Shown here: positions 42,546 to 55,400 of the stretch, piece by piece
How the letters are laid out: each line of letters begins with the position of its first letter
Position numbering within the stretch: position 1 is the stretch's first letter
Source of the DNA: Thunnus maccoyii
Taxonomy: Eukaryota; Chordata; Actinopteri; Scombriformes; Scombridae
DNA length: 64,000 nt
Direction: 5' to 3'
Assembly: GCF_910596095.1 (NCBI RefSeq)
Contig: NC_056551.1
Span: 1,922,001-1,986,000, forward strand
Notes under the pieces: generated by a model
Databases searched by the model: none
Told to the model about the DNA's origin: nothing
The model's input: the letters and a program-made list of their open reading frames with translations, nothing else
Position numbers and translations under genes: made by a program

Positions 42546-42949
42546 CCCTCTTTCCTCACCTGATACAAGTCTTTCATACAGCCTAGATCATCAAGGAATG
42601 AAATGAGATTTAGATGTAGATGTAGCAGAAAGTAGCAAATGTCAGTCTAACTTACAGTTTTATGCCTTAAATTACATGTTTAAATGTGACAGATTTTTGC
42701 TTGGAAAACCAGTGATAACAATGTGACTGGTCATGAATATTGATCAGACATGTAAAAACCATTGAGTACATTGTGGAATTACAGACCAGATGAGGTGAGT
42801 TTGATATTAGCAATCCAAAATCCTCTAATCTGGCAAGGCGCTCTGGGTTTTTACTAATATAGTATCAACTGCCCCCTTTCCTCACCTGCCACAAGTCTTT
42901 CATAAAAGTCATCAACTAATGAAATGAGGAGCTCAGTGTTGTATGTCCA

Positions 42950-43320
42950 AATTAGGAGTTTTTGCATTTTTATTTTTCTGTTCTCTTTTTAGATGTAGCG
43001 GAAAGTAGCAAGTTACAGGAGAATTCACAGTAATTTTGTGTTAGGATTTAAAATGTAAATTTAACAGTTTGACAATACGCAAGCATGTGCAAGAAAAAAA
43101 AGGACTAAATACACAAAGGTTTAGTGGTGGTTGAGTTTGAATGACAAAATAGTTCATGTATTTTGAAAGATGTGGTCATTGAATGCATCTTGTGTCAAAA
43201 CAATAAATAGTGATCAACAGTTGAGAGTTGTAGTGACTTCTGTTGTGCTGACTGTGTGAAGAGTTTTGAAAAAGTGAACTCTGTATTGAGAAATGTGTTA
43301 CCAACTGTTAAAACTCTAAA
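42950..43320 (+). repeat. Interspersed repeat C, copy 2
   Basis: Shares GTAAATTTAACAGTTT, TTTTGAAAGATG, TCATTGAATGCAT and GACTTCTGTTGTGCTG with 63340-63690. Confidence 0.7.
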
Positions 43321-45529
43321 TTAACCAAGCTACCAATGACAATTTCTATCTTTAAATTAGCTGTACTGATGCAACAAACTTTGTAATTCTTTGATTCCAT
43401 GTGTTATTTACTCTATTTCCCACAACTACTGATGAAAAGCAATCTAACACACACAAGTATATATTAGCAGGATCCCTTTATTTTTTTTTCAGTGAAGTAT
43501 TAAACTATATTTGCACAGTGTTTATTTTTCACTTTCTGTAAAAAGTTAACTGTACTGCTTCGTCCCAAGCAGTTGTGGGCCTGTATCAGTGTGTATTTGG
43601 GTCACGCTGCCTTGTTTTGTCCTTGAACAGGACTGATGCCAATTTGATGCCAGCTGGATGTCAAGGTCTCCAGTGAGGTGGACGAGATCAGATAGGGCGC
43701 CTCCACACAACAAGATGAGTGCATTATGTTGATTAAGCCCTTCATTAAAGCAGAGTGGACAAAACAGGTGGTTGAAGGTGTAATCGGTGGGATCTCAGTG
43801 GTTGATAACAAAGGTTTAATGTGCTCTGACTTTAATCTGCAGGAAGTGTGTCTGTTTTCTCATCATCCACTGCCTTCATGTTCCAATATATTATCTTGGA
43901 CTAAATAACAAGATTCATGTTTCACAGCATGTAATATGTATTCTGAAGGGATGTGTTGCAAATATTTGCAAAGAGCTAGAGCTTGTTTCCAAAAACCAAA
44001 GTTTGTGTTCACGCTGCACCTATTGACATCAGCATCATTAATCTCTTCATATCTGCAAGGATGACCAGTGGCTCCATCAGAACTCACGTTTTGTGGCTAA
44101 ACATTGCTTAAACTCACAGAGCTTTATTCTAACCTTAATTCTACTCCATATCTCAAAGGTTTCTGAAATACCACACATGTCAGACTGGGTTTTTGGGAAA
44201 ATTATACAGCAAACATGTAATGTAATATAATGATATAATCAATCTCTGACTTGGATTTGAATATTTTTTATCAATATGAGCATCATATAGTTACAATGAA
44301 AGAAGACAGACACAGAAGACACTGTTTATGCCATTATGTCACACATTTTATTTCTTAATTCAAAGCTATTTAAAGTGGCAACATTTTTATATTTAAGTCC
44401 CGCTCCACTCAACAATATGTTTCTCTTCTTGTTCCTACAGTTGAATGTTTGAGCTTCACTGTGCAGGATGATGTATGTGCAAAGTTTGAGTATGGAAGGT
44501 TGTTTTCACATTCATCTGCGAAAGTGGGATGTTTCTATGTGCTCAATAAATATCCAGTTTTAAGGGGTGGGCCTATAAGCATTATGTGACATCACAATTT
44601 CCAATTCTGGTCCAATATTCAACGTATAAAAGTGTGATTGATGTGGAAACTTGAAGCCTCCAGTGCACATATATTGAGAATGGACTTTTCAGTTAATTAG
44701 GAGACATCTTGTGTCCAACAGTTAAACTTCTGAAATCAAGTATATTTGCATATTTATAGTTTCTGGACGATTTAATGGGGGACATGGAGTAGATACAATG
44801 TATAGACTCATACAAAAATAATCCCTCTCAATCATCACTTATGACTCACTAGAAGTGTGTAGTGGTGTATTTATTTACAGAGACTCTGCCCTCTGCCTGT
44901 ATTTTATTATTTTTATATTATTTTGCTGTGTTTGGGAAGCTTCTGGGTGTCAACCTTTGGGTGGTGGGTGTGTAGCCCCCAGCCAATAATAGCATGCAGG
45001 GTGTGAGGTTGGGACTCATAGTGTAGTGACCAGGTTACATTGCTATCTCCTCTCTCTCGTCTGCTCTGCTCTGCTCTCTGTCTCTGTGTCATGGATGTAT
45101 GAAGAGCTGCAGGTCTGTGTGTCTGCTTGACCGAGGGCGGGGCTGAGCTACACTCACGCAGAGCAGAGAGACCACAGCAGACAGGATGAAGCTCTGTATT
45201 CACACAAAATCCAGCAATGTGACACCTTCCTGCAGGGTTGTGTGGAGATGTGGGCGCCGCTTGCTGTCTTCATTCATTCTCTAGCTCGCTTGACCACTTC
45301 TTTTCTCTCTCTCTCTTGCTCTGGTGTCAAGCTGGGGAGAAGAGGCCAACTTTGAATGCTGTGTGTTTACAGACACCAACTGAGAAATCCCGCATAGTAA
45401 ACCTTTAAGGATTTTAGCAAGATAATTTAACTTTTTTTGTGGGAAAACCATATCAGACACAAGTTATTATTCAGAGTACAATATTTTATATTCATCTTAA
45501 AGCATGTCTAGAAGAGATCTTTAACAATG

Positions 45530-45850
45530 GATCTCATGACTACTTCTACTTGAAAAGTGGTCACTGATAGTGACAAACCCACAGAGAATTATAATCCACT
45601 CTGCAGTTCCCCTCATCTCTACGGAGCTTTTACATCTTTGCTCTTTACATTGGTTCACTCAGTGCTCTCATCAACCTGGTTTCCAGCAGCAGCAGTGAGC
45701 AGCTGTTTTCAGTGAAAAAGCTCTGATAAAGCCACTTTACACTACCTGCCAGAACAGCAGACAGACCCAGTTAGAGTCTAGCTGGTAAACACAGTGGAGC
45801 ATTTAGCAGCTATATAGCCAGATGTTCTTTGTGAAGCCCAGAGAGAATAT
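45530..45850 (-). repeat. Dispersed repeat D, inverted copy
   Basis: Contains CTCTGCAGTTCCCCTCA and TAGCTGGTAAACACAGTGGA, the reverse of blocks in 28960-29410. Confidence 0.5.
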
Positions 45851-47214
45851 TCGACTTATATTCATTAGGTGAATACAAACATAACACTGAATGAATGCTA
45901 ATGTTCTGTGTTCTGAGTAATGCTCCGTGTCTGCTGGACGTCTAAATGGGAAACTGATAGCAAGTTCCCTATATCAGCTTCAAAGGTGATAATATGTCAG
46001 TATTGTGTTTAGAGCTTGCTTTGCTGCCCCCAAGGGTCCAGAAAAGTCATGGCAAGTTACACAACCTGCTTCAAGTTTACATTTACATTTAATAATTTGG
46101 TGCACGTTTTTGTCCAAATCAACAAACAAAAGGAAGTACAATTCAAGCCAGATTGATGAGGCCTTCAAGAATAAGTGCCTCAACACTCAGTTCACGTTCA
46201 ACCTGACGCAAGACACAAAACCTGCAGAGACGCTCTCACCAGATAATGCCTGATCTTTCTGATGTTATGTCCTGTTAGCGACATGAACGAGTGACAGATG
46301 CAACATAGTCAGTGGAAGTTAGTCGGTCTTTGTGAAGCCAAGATTTCTAGCTAGACTTCTAGACTTTGTTGGACAGAGCGAGGTGGAACAAAGCTGGACA
46401 TGGGCACAGATTTGGGACATGTCCTTACCAATGTTAAGGTGTTGCTGAATTGTTCCTACTAACCGATCTCAAACAATCTTGCCATTTTAACTCCACATAA
46501 TGTTACCGGTTAGATCTTTGCAGAGTTGCCAGGCTTTTGTGTTTCCTGCAAAAAAAGTTGGTTATTATAGTAAAGAGTGAAAGGAGATACTCCTCTGGTT
46601 ATCTGACAAACCTCAACTTCAAGGTGTTATGCATTGTTGATTACTTGCAACCCTGTGTTGAATGACCAGTGGTGACTCTGAAGCGGGTAGTATTCATAGT
46701 CTAAATGTTTTAAACATCACAAATTTGAAAACGTCAGACATAAATGAAAGAACTTTATCACTGTTGGGGTAAATTCCTCCCATAAGAGAATTAAGACATT
46801 AGGTCCTTTTTAAAGAAGAACTGAAGTGTCAGTAACAGCTGAGCTTAGCTAATAATCAATCCAAAGACCAATCTTCTTTGACACTATTAGGACAAATATT
46901 TATTTAACCCCATCCCTCCTCTTTTCAGAGTGGATAAGTTATTACTGCATGCACTGTTTAGGGGAAGTATAAATAAATAATCAGTAAGGTCAACTTTTTG
47001 CAGTCAGGCTCTTAATGTATGTATGTATGCATATATGTATTTGTGCATATGTGTGCACTTGAAAGAGAAAAGAGAGATAGAAAGCAAGTGCACACACACA
47101 ACTGTTTATTTTCGGTGTCTGATAAAAGAAAAATGTCCTTACCAAAGTTAAAACCAAATCTATGTTTTTGGAACTGGATATTGATGTGCTCAACAGAGGG
47201 CCTGGCTGAGATCA

Positions 47215-47600
47215 CCAACAGCTCAGTCTTAGATTGAGATGAAGGAGACGTTTCTTCTGATTATTGATTGAGGCAGGCTGAGATCTGTGCTGAGACAATA
47301 GGTTCGTCTAGCAGGAAGGACCAGTAGAACTGTGTATCATAATCATAGCAGTGGTAAAAAAATCTAGAGGAGGGGACCATGAACAGATCCTTGCGGTACC
47401 CCAATGGAAAGGAAATGACACATGGACTTTTTGAATGATCATCCTGTAAAGTAGGACTCACAGCAGAGCAGCGCTGTACCCACAGGATGCCGACAGGTCC
47501 AGCAAGATGAGAACTGATGATTGGGCATCACTTCTTACTGACCTCAGGGATTCTATCACTGACAGCAGTGCAGTTATTCACCTCCTGAATGCAAAATGCT
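47215..47600 (-). mobile_element. LINE reverse-transcriptase fragment
   Basis: The minus-strand frame at 47261-47461 reads YHCYDYDTQFYWSF, then VSAQISACL, matching the YADDTQLY palm motif and the helix after it. The catalytic YADD is changed to YDYD. Confidence 0.6.
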
Positions 47601-48024
47601 TTGATAGAGATAAATGTCCTTTCTATTCCTTTAAAAGTGAAAAGTTGTTAGTTACTTCATAAACATTTCATGAACAAAATGTCAACACATAAATCAATAC
47701 AAAGTTTAAAATGGCTCAAATGAACACACAGCAAAATAATACACAGAATACGCATGTGATATGTATATGCTCTTTATGCATGTACTGATCTTATAATTAC
47801 ATTAAGCATTGTACATACGGTATAGTGTCTTTAAACTGTTCTACATGTTTTGTAGGGCCTCATGACATCCATAAACAGCAATATGAGATCTTTACTGGTG
47901 GTTATATAAAAATATGACCTTCTGGAACTCAAATGTATTTAATTTTTCATAACCAAACTAATAAATAGTTTTAAATAACAGGAATACATTTTACACTGTT
48001 ACAGATCAGCTTCGCTTTTGTTTT

Positions 48025-48185
48025 TCTGTTATGCTGAATGTTAGCAATTTCCCCCTGTTTTCAGTCTTGATGCTAAACTAGGGGAAACTCTTTCCCCTAC
48101 CTATCTCTACATAAGATGCACTGAGATGAAATTCAATGCTGGGTTTGATGGCAAACATATTTTCCAAAATATCAGATTGCTCTTT
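48025..48185 (-). repeat. Foldback family B, partial copy
   Basis: Contains CCCCCTGTTTTCAGTCTTGA, a run of decayed family B sequence, and CAGATTGCTCTTTTAA. Confidence 0.4.
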
Positions 48186-49265
48186 TAAAGGACGGGTTCA
48201 CAGTTTTTCAAATCTGTCCTTAAACAACAGTCAGGTGCACAAATGAACATTGACACATGTTTTTCTTGCTGTAATCATTCCTCCTGTTCATACTGACCAT
48301 TAGAAGATCCCTTCATAATGCACTACCAATGTTAAAAAAAAATTTTTTAATGACCATTAAACAATAGAGACCGGAACCGAAGTATCACATTTAACAGAAT
48401 TTATTTTCTTGTACAAGAAGGAGCGTTGTGCAACACACAGGATGAGGTTGCAAAGAAAAAGGTTCCCAGTGGAGCGCTTATCACAGGGTTTTATACACTT
48501 TAAGTGGGTGTTACAGTTCTTTTCTTAATCTATCAAATACAGACTTATAGATAACGTCATGTTTGTTTTTCAGTTCTCCTGTCCAGGAGGATCTTGTCCA
48601 ACTGACCCCCAGATGACATGTCTCACCCTGTCTCCAACAAATTCTAATTTCTACATCTTCCTCTTTACAAATGTAATACTGAACTTCCTTTAACCTTTGC
48701 TGATAAGTCTGCTGATGTTGCAGAGTTGCAGTACAAGACAGGAACAATTCATCATGATAGATAAAATAGTAACACTCATACACAGTGTAATCATAATTTT
48801 TATAACAAACAATGTAAGTGATGGGGGACAAAACCCACAGTCCTCCTTCTGTGTGAAAATGTATTTAAAAGCTTATTTGAAGTTAAAATGAAGCTTCAGC
48901 TGACCAAATTAGTCAAATTAAGTAGATATCTTTCAACATTACAGTCTTTTTAGTGCCAAAGCTCCTCTTTTTGTTCCTATACTTCCACCATAGCTAAATA
49001 GGGAAACACTGTTGAGACCCAAAGAGGGAAAAAGACTGTAACTGTTGGAGATATTCATTTTATTTGACTAACTCAAATTTGATTGCTGAAGCCTCATATT
49101 ATCTTCATATAAACCTTTAAATATATTTTTGCACAAAACGAGGACTGTGGATTTTGTCCTCCATTTGAAGGGATCTTAGTGGTCAGTATGAACACGAAGA
49201 TTATAGTGGGCAAAACCTCTTTTTATGTTCATATGGGCACCTGACTGTTGTTTTAAGACAGACTC
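48183..49265. mobile_element. Foldback family A copy interrupted by a solo LTR
   Basis: The left arm lies at 48183-48332 and the rest of the element continues at 48810-49265. Joining the pieces restores the CCAATGTAAGTGATGGGGG order seen in other copies. The interruption is the LTR-like segment at 48333-48809. Confidence 0.7.
48333..48809 (-). mobile_element. Solo LTR-like insertion (endogenous retroelement), minus orientation
   Basis: About 477 bp are flanked by the 6-bp direct repeat CAATGT (48327-48332 and 48810-48815). On the minus strand it has promoter-like GTGTATAAAACCC near 48490 and AATAAA about 90 bases later near 48400, the layout of an LTR with U3, R and U5. No internal retroviral genes or second LTR are nearby. 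The ends do not read as clean TG...CA within the CAATGT repeats; counting TG...CA ends instead gives 48330-48811. A roughly 100-codon open frame lies in the U3-like half; I do not recognise its product. Confidence 0.65.
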
Positions 49266-49302
49266 AGTGGATATGTGTCACATTTTCCCGTTTATAAAAA
49301 TA

Positions 49303-49308
49303 TTTATT
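49303..49308 (-). terminator. nr5a1: nr5a1 polyadenylation signal AATAAA
   Basis: The plus strand reads TTTATT, giving AATAAA on the minus strand about 107 bases past the nr5a1 stop codon. It is the nearest good signal. Confidence 0.55.
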
Positions 49309-49414
49309 GTATATATTATTGCTAAAATGCACTCTTAAAGCACAGAAAACACATTCATCATAACCTAATGCTTGCGTATACTATCATGCAGACAATCACA
49401 GACCCACTCAGTCA

Positions 49415-52400
49415 TCATGCCCAGCTGTGCTTAGCGTGGAGCATCTCAATGAGCAGGTTGTTGCAGGGCACCTCACCACTCAGGTGTTTGCAGTACAGGT
49501 AGTCTTCAGCGAGGGTGCTGAGAGAGCGTAACTCAGACAAGCACAGCAGCAGCTGAGAAAACCGTCCAAGGTACTGAGAGGAGGTGCACAGTGTATACTC
49601 CAGCAGGGCTCCTTCAGCCTGCTCCTGGACTCTCTCTATGAATGGATGGTCTTCAAGCTGTTTCACATCTGCTCAGTGGCGGAAAGGGAAAGTAACAACC
49701 AATGAATGTAGAAGGTTAGTATCATGGAGCAAAGAACTGATGCTAAACTAAACTCTGGAGAGAGAAACTGTAAAGATTAGGCAAATTAGTCAGATAAATG
49801 GTGATAAAAAACAATGGTAGTGTTTGAGAACTCCTGTGTTTGAGAACTCCAGAACATCTGTCTCCAAAGTCATTCACAATTGACACTAGCAATTGTGAAT
49901 GAAGCTGTACTCAAAGTTGAAGCAGCAGTGGGGGCTGTGTTTGGACAGTGAATGACCTGCATATTCTGCCTTGATAGTTCCTAGGCCTTTGGAATGTACA
50001 GTCCCCAGAGTGGCGACTTTTTTGGACACCAGGAACTTGGGCTGAGAATCTACATTTAGACCCTGGTTCCTCTGGCTCAAGTGCAGGTACAGTTCCTGAA
50101 ATTGTTCCTGTGATGAAAAGTTCTTGTGATGGAAACAGGCTATAATTGTACTGATGTTTGCATTGTTAGATAATCACTAAATAATTCACTGTTGGTAAGA
50201 TCCAAAAATCCAAGTGATTGAATCTGTGGGTAACTCCAAGACTGTTTTTTGCCAATATGAAGCTTCATGGATAAAAACCATCAGATGTCACTAACCTGGA
50301 TTAAAGAGGAGGAGGAATTTGATGCAGGCAAGCTCTTCCCGGTCCACCTTTAGAATGGTAAGCCTCTCAACTAGCTCCTGTCCTCTCTGGACCAAGCTGG
50401 CCAAGGTGGGACTAGCATGAGAGGCTATGGCTGACAGCTCCACCTGAACCCAAGAAAACGTGTAGATATCAGAAACAGTCATGGATGTAACTTTGTACAG
50501 CACAATTTCAGATTCATGTGAAATAGCTCCTTTCTAAGATTGGAAAAATGCTTGGGGCTTGCAGTTTAGTGTTTAAAGCTTTGTTTGGTAACCCTTTACA
50601 CACTAGCTTAGACTCCATGCCTTTAGTGAGGTGATGTTTCATTATGTTCCAAAACAGAGTTTCTCCTTATTTTATCACCAAGCTCTACAAAGCTAAAATC
50701 TGCCCTCAAGTGCCCTGTGTCACTTTTTTGGCAATACACAGGACACAGGGGTTTCAGGGGTGTCTGGGACATCTGTACAGGGATTGGAGGTGCTCACCTT
50801 GAAGCACTATACCCAGTCCTGGTTACATTTCTATGCCCTGGTGTTCCTGTTCAAGATGAGGTATGAGGTATGAACCAATCACAGTGGTCTGTGTAAATCA
50901 CCACCTAGCCTTTCATCTCATACCAATTTGCCTTGGGTGACCCTATCAGGAGCCCAGGCTCTGGACAAGACATCTTCCAGGGGCCCTCAGGCAAAAGCAC
51001 AAATCCCTCCACCATGATACAATTGCGATGAGATGGGACAGACAACACTACAGGGACAACACTTCCCTTTATATCTTTAATGTTGAAATATGTTGAAATA
51101 GAAGAGAAGAGTTGATTGAGGTACTGGTTGAAGCATATAAAGAGACAAATTCAAGAATAAATTTGAGACTGCGTCACAGCTTACAGATCCATAACTGCTC
51201 TCTGTACATCAAATTAAATGGGAATCAGAACTCAAAATAGAATTATCAGAGAAGTGTTCTGCAAAACACAAGATACACCTAAAATTCAAGGAAATGGAGA
51301 GAATTCGGTTGGAAGAATTGCATCATTCCCACCTCTTCTGGAGACATTTTAGGTAGGATACATAGGATAACAGAAGAAGTAGCATTAAAAGGCTGTATCT
51401 TTGCAAAAAAAATTCTACCTGCTGCCTTCAAAAAGGCATTGACCAAAGAATGGGATAAAACAGAATCAAAGATGACTCGCCTCCTGTCCGGTGACCAGGA
51501 GCACACTGTCTTCTTTGCTGTTCAGGACCTGCCTTGAGATGATGTCCAGCAGCAACAGTTCACTCCAGCAGCTGTGCAGCAACTTCATCTGGTCAGTCAC
51601 CTTGGAGAAGGAAGAAAGAGGTAAAACCATTTAAATACAGGTTTTAAGACAAGACCCTTTCAGCCAACCTGAACAATTGTTAAGCCACTTCATTCCAGCT
51701 GCCTCTGTTCACTCCCTTTTTTTCATTTCACTGCACACATCCTCTCCATTTTGCTCTCCCTTCTCAGAAATTGCAATAAGCTATCAGGTAGGTACCAGAT
51801 ACAATTAAAAGCTTGGTAAGCAAGCTTAAGGTGCTGGACCTAACTTCCATAAGTTGAAAGTGATGAAAAGACACTTTCATATTGTCTTTACCCCTGTTCC
51901 TGCACTCTCTGCAGCCATGCAGCATCTGATTCTTGTATTGTTGTATTAACTAACACTGATGGGAATATGGCTGTGACTGAACACTCTTGCCTGTACACAA
52001 ATATGATGTCTGTACATTCCAATTAAAGCTGACAACCTGAAACCTTTGTAACCTCTGGGAAACAGCCTGAGGACAGTGACAGATGAGCACACACCAGTCT
52101 GAAAACCAGACACAAAGACCTGGACACCAGCCATCAACAGTCACTGAAAAAGCCAACAATTTCACATGCAATGTTAATACCTAAATGTAATCACCACTTC
52201 ATTATCTGTATGGATAACAAATGGCAACACACGTGTATACTGGAGTTATGTCTAGGAAGCACTGGCAGTTGTGTGGCTGTGTGGATGTGATAGAGACATA
52301 CATAGATACATTAGAATACTGTCATGAATGGAAGCATTTTCGTGAGAAAACACTTTTGCATTTAGGTTTACAAGTGTTTAACTGCATGCTATTGCTTCAT

Positions 52401-55400
52401 TTTTGTCATGTCTTAAGCTGCGATTATCAAGAAACATTTACAATCACATTGGTTGGTACAGACTCACCTTTTTGCTAAGCTGAGATCATTTTGAAATGTG
52501 TGAACATACCATGATGTAATGTAGACATCTTTGTTTTTTGAGATTTTTGTTGTAGGGTAGCTAGTTAGGCTTAGTATTATAAAGCAGTATGACATGGAAA
52601 AATGTTATTGACTATTATTCTACTGCTATTTTATTCCGATAACTCTGAGTGCTTATCTTAGAAAAACATACCTGGGCTAGTAACACAGATCAGATTTAGT
52701 TTTAGCTTTAATGTTTGTATTTTCACCTTTACAAGTGAAAAGGCTAGAATGAGGACTAACAGATGAGTTAGGTACACGCTCTCGGGGAATGAGTTTGGCC
52801 GGGGCTGCTGGAGTAGAAACTTTCGCAAATACAGTTGTTGCTATTGAACACACTACACTGATATAGCAGCATTCAGGACCAGCTCCCATGCAGTGGGGCA
52901 ATACCACACAGTGGACGTCACAGTCCTGAAGGGGCTTTTTCTAATGTATCCTGTTACGTTTCAAAATACTGTAACATTTGCTAATGATGTGCTCCCTGAC
53001 TACTGTACTATGTTACACTACATTAGCATTACTTCTGTAGACAGTAAGCTAGTTAGCTGGGCATGCTAATGTTTGCAGCTTACATTAACATTACAACAGA
53101 TAAACACACTGTTTAATTCATTCCTTCTGCTTTTTCTCTTGTGTTTTTAGTTTTGAGGAGAGTTAAAAAAAAAAAAAAAAAGAAGTTGTAGTATGTACAG
53201 GGAAAACAGAGCTTTGTAGAAACGCTGTCATATCAGTGACAAAATAAATGGTGGCAACATTTCATTGTTTTACATTGGTGTTTCATTGGATGAGGAAGAA
53301 GAAGAAATGCTTCATGTGAGTGTTGTTCTCTTTATTGTCTACTTTGACGGCTTGTTTAGAGTTAAATGTAGCTATCTACTACTATCTATCAAGCTGTTGG
53401 AATCTGCTTGCAATAAACAAAATGTCAGGAAGCCACAGCGGAAACTTAAATAGTATACTGTTTCTTCTTCACTGGTTTTCTGTGGCTGACTTGCTCATCT
53501 ATCCTCCACACATCCTCCAGTAGGAGGAGAATTACCTGTTTGGGCATTTTAGTTTTGATGGAGGTATTTGCAGAAAACAAGCTGAAACTCCTGCTGTGGA
53601 CACATGACATTTTTACTTGAAAACAACATTTTAGAATTTGGCTGGCTTATGTAGACATAGTCTAAAAAGTATTAGAGGGACAGAAAGATGAAATAACACA
53701 GCAGGTGCCACGCTGCCATCTAAAAAATGTAATCTGTAACTGAATTGTAATAATATAAACCTTTACAAATGTAACTGATCAGTCAGTATTCAGTTGCTCT
53801 ATTCTTATTTCTGTCAGCAGAGTGTAATAACTGCTGAGACAGCGTTGGTGTTTCAGTCACTTCAGTCATACTTGGCTGTATGTGTGATTCATCCTGTCAG
53901 CATGTGCTCATCACAGCCAGCACATTTCAAGTAGAAAGCACAAGACAAACATGAGCGTGGCTGTTCCAATGTGTGATACATGGTATAAATGTGTGGGTGT
54001 GTTTGTGCGTGTGGGCAGGTGCATGTCTGCTTGCATTTGTAGCTTAGAGGAAGTCTGCAGTGACTCTGAAATTAGGATTTTTTCATTTATTGTTTCACAT
54101 GTCCATGTTAATGAATTAATTTACCTTTCCCCTTGCTTCCAGTCATTGTGCTAAGCTAAGCTAAACTGGGAAGAAGCTGCTAGCCAGTAAACCTGTATGT
54201 AAACAATGCAGGTTTCAAAATCGAATTTTAAAAAAAGTCCGTTTTGTAAATGTTTCCTGAGGAAGCGCATTCAACAGGTTTATTAGACCTGGTGAGAAAG
54301 ACTGAATATAAACAGAAACTCCACAGGGTACCTTTAACTGTCAGCCAGTTAACTGATTCAGAAAAGTTGCAGCAGTTGGCACAGTGGGAAGGAACCATGT
54401 AAGTGCTCATGCCACATGATGAAACAGGAAGTATGAATTATCAAAGTACATGCCATTTGTTGTCACTATATGTACCAACCTAATTGGACCATGTGGACAC
54501 GATCAGTTATAATAACACTGTGCTCAGTATTTAAAACCAAAATCAGATAGGATCTCACCTTAAGCTGTTTGAAGAAGATGGATCTGCGAGCCCACTCCAC
54601 GATGAAGAACAGTGTCTGGTCAGCCATGAGACACATCAGGCCGAAGGTGCTGAGGTTCCTGTGTTTCTCCCAGCTACTCTGCTCCTGCTGTAGGCGAGCA
54701 GTGATCTTGTTCTGCAGCTGTAGCTCATCTGTATCACAGCGCACAAACTCCATCACTAGCTGAGGCATCCTGGGACCATGTGGAGAAAAAGGTCTTGAAT
54801 ATACCTTGTCTGAGTCGATGTAGATTCCTGCAGCAGAGCGTGGTGAACTTGTACAGATGTTGGTGTGCTCTGACTTGATGGTCCAGTTTGAAAAGGAGGT
54901 GCACTGGTACTGGGTGGCACCAGGTGAGTTGGAGGGCAGGAGTGTACACAGTGATGGAGGTTGGTAGCTGATGCGGTCATTCTGTGCTGTGGTTAGTGGG
55001 ATGGTGCTGAAGATGGGATCTGGGTGGAGGCCACCGGTACAGGTAAAGTCTCTCTGGTGGGCTGAGGAGACCACAGGTGGGCTGCTCTCTATTCTAAATC
55101 CACTAGCTTGTATCAAAGCCTTTCTCTGCTGCTTGAGAGCACGATCACGCTTGTACATGGGGCCAAACTTGTTTCTGCCACCTCGCATCCGATCTGCACG
55201 GACAGCTGACAAAAAATGTTTATTTGTCTGGAGCAGTTTTTCAAGCTGATGTATACTGTATGTGCACAAAACAAATTATGATATAAATAAAATAAAATAA
55301 ATAAATACATTTAACTTTGGGGAATTACATTGTACATTTATAAAGGTATTGAGTAAATATTATTATTAATATAGCATAAATATCTTTTAAACATCTTTTC

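Larger units (their letters stand above)
40858..49302. other. psmb7-nr5a1 intergenic region; no gene recognised
   Basis: About 8.4 kb lies between the psmb7 start and the nr5a1 polyadenylation signal. In human the adhesion GPCR ADGRD2 sits here, but no seven-transmembrane or GAIN-domain exon was recognised in any frame. Contents: a poly-T tract near 41290, a DDE transposase remnant at 42200-42545, an interspersed repeat at 42950-43320, fish-type dispersed repeats near 44800-45420, a repeat at 45530-45850 shared with 28960-29410, a LINE reverse-transcriptase fragment at 47215-47600, and foldback elements with a solo LTR at 48025-49265. Nothing recognisable is seen near 41300-42150, 43400-44700 and 46000-47200. 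Confidence 0.6.
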
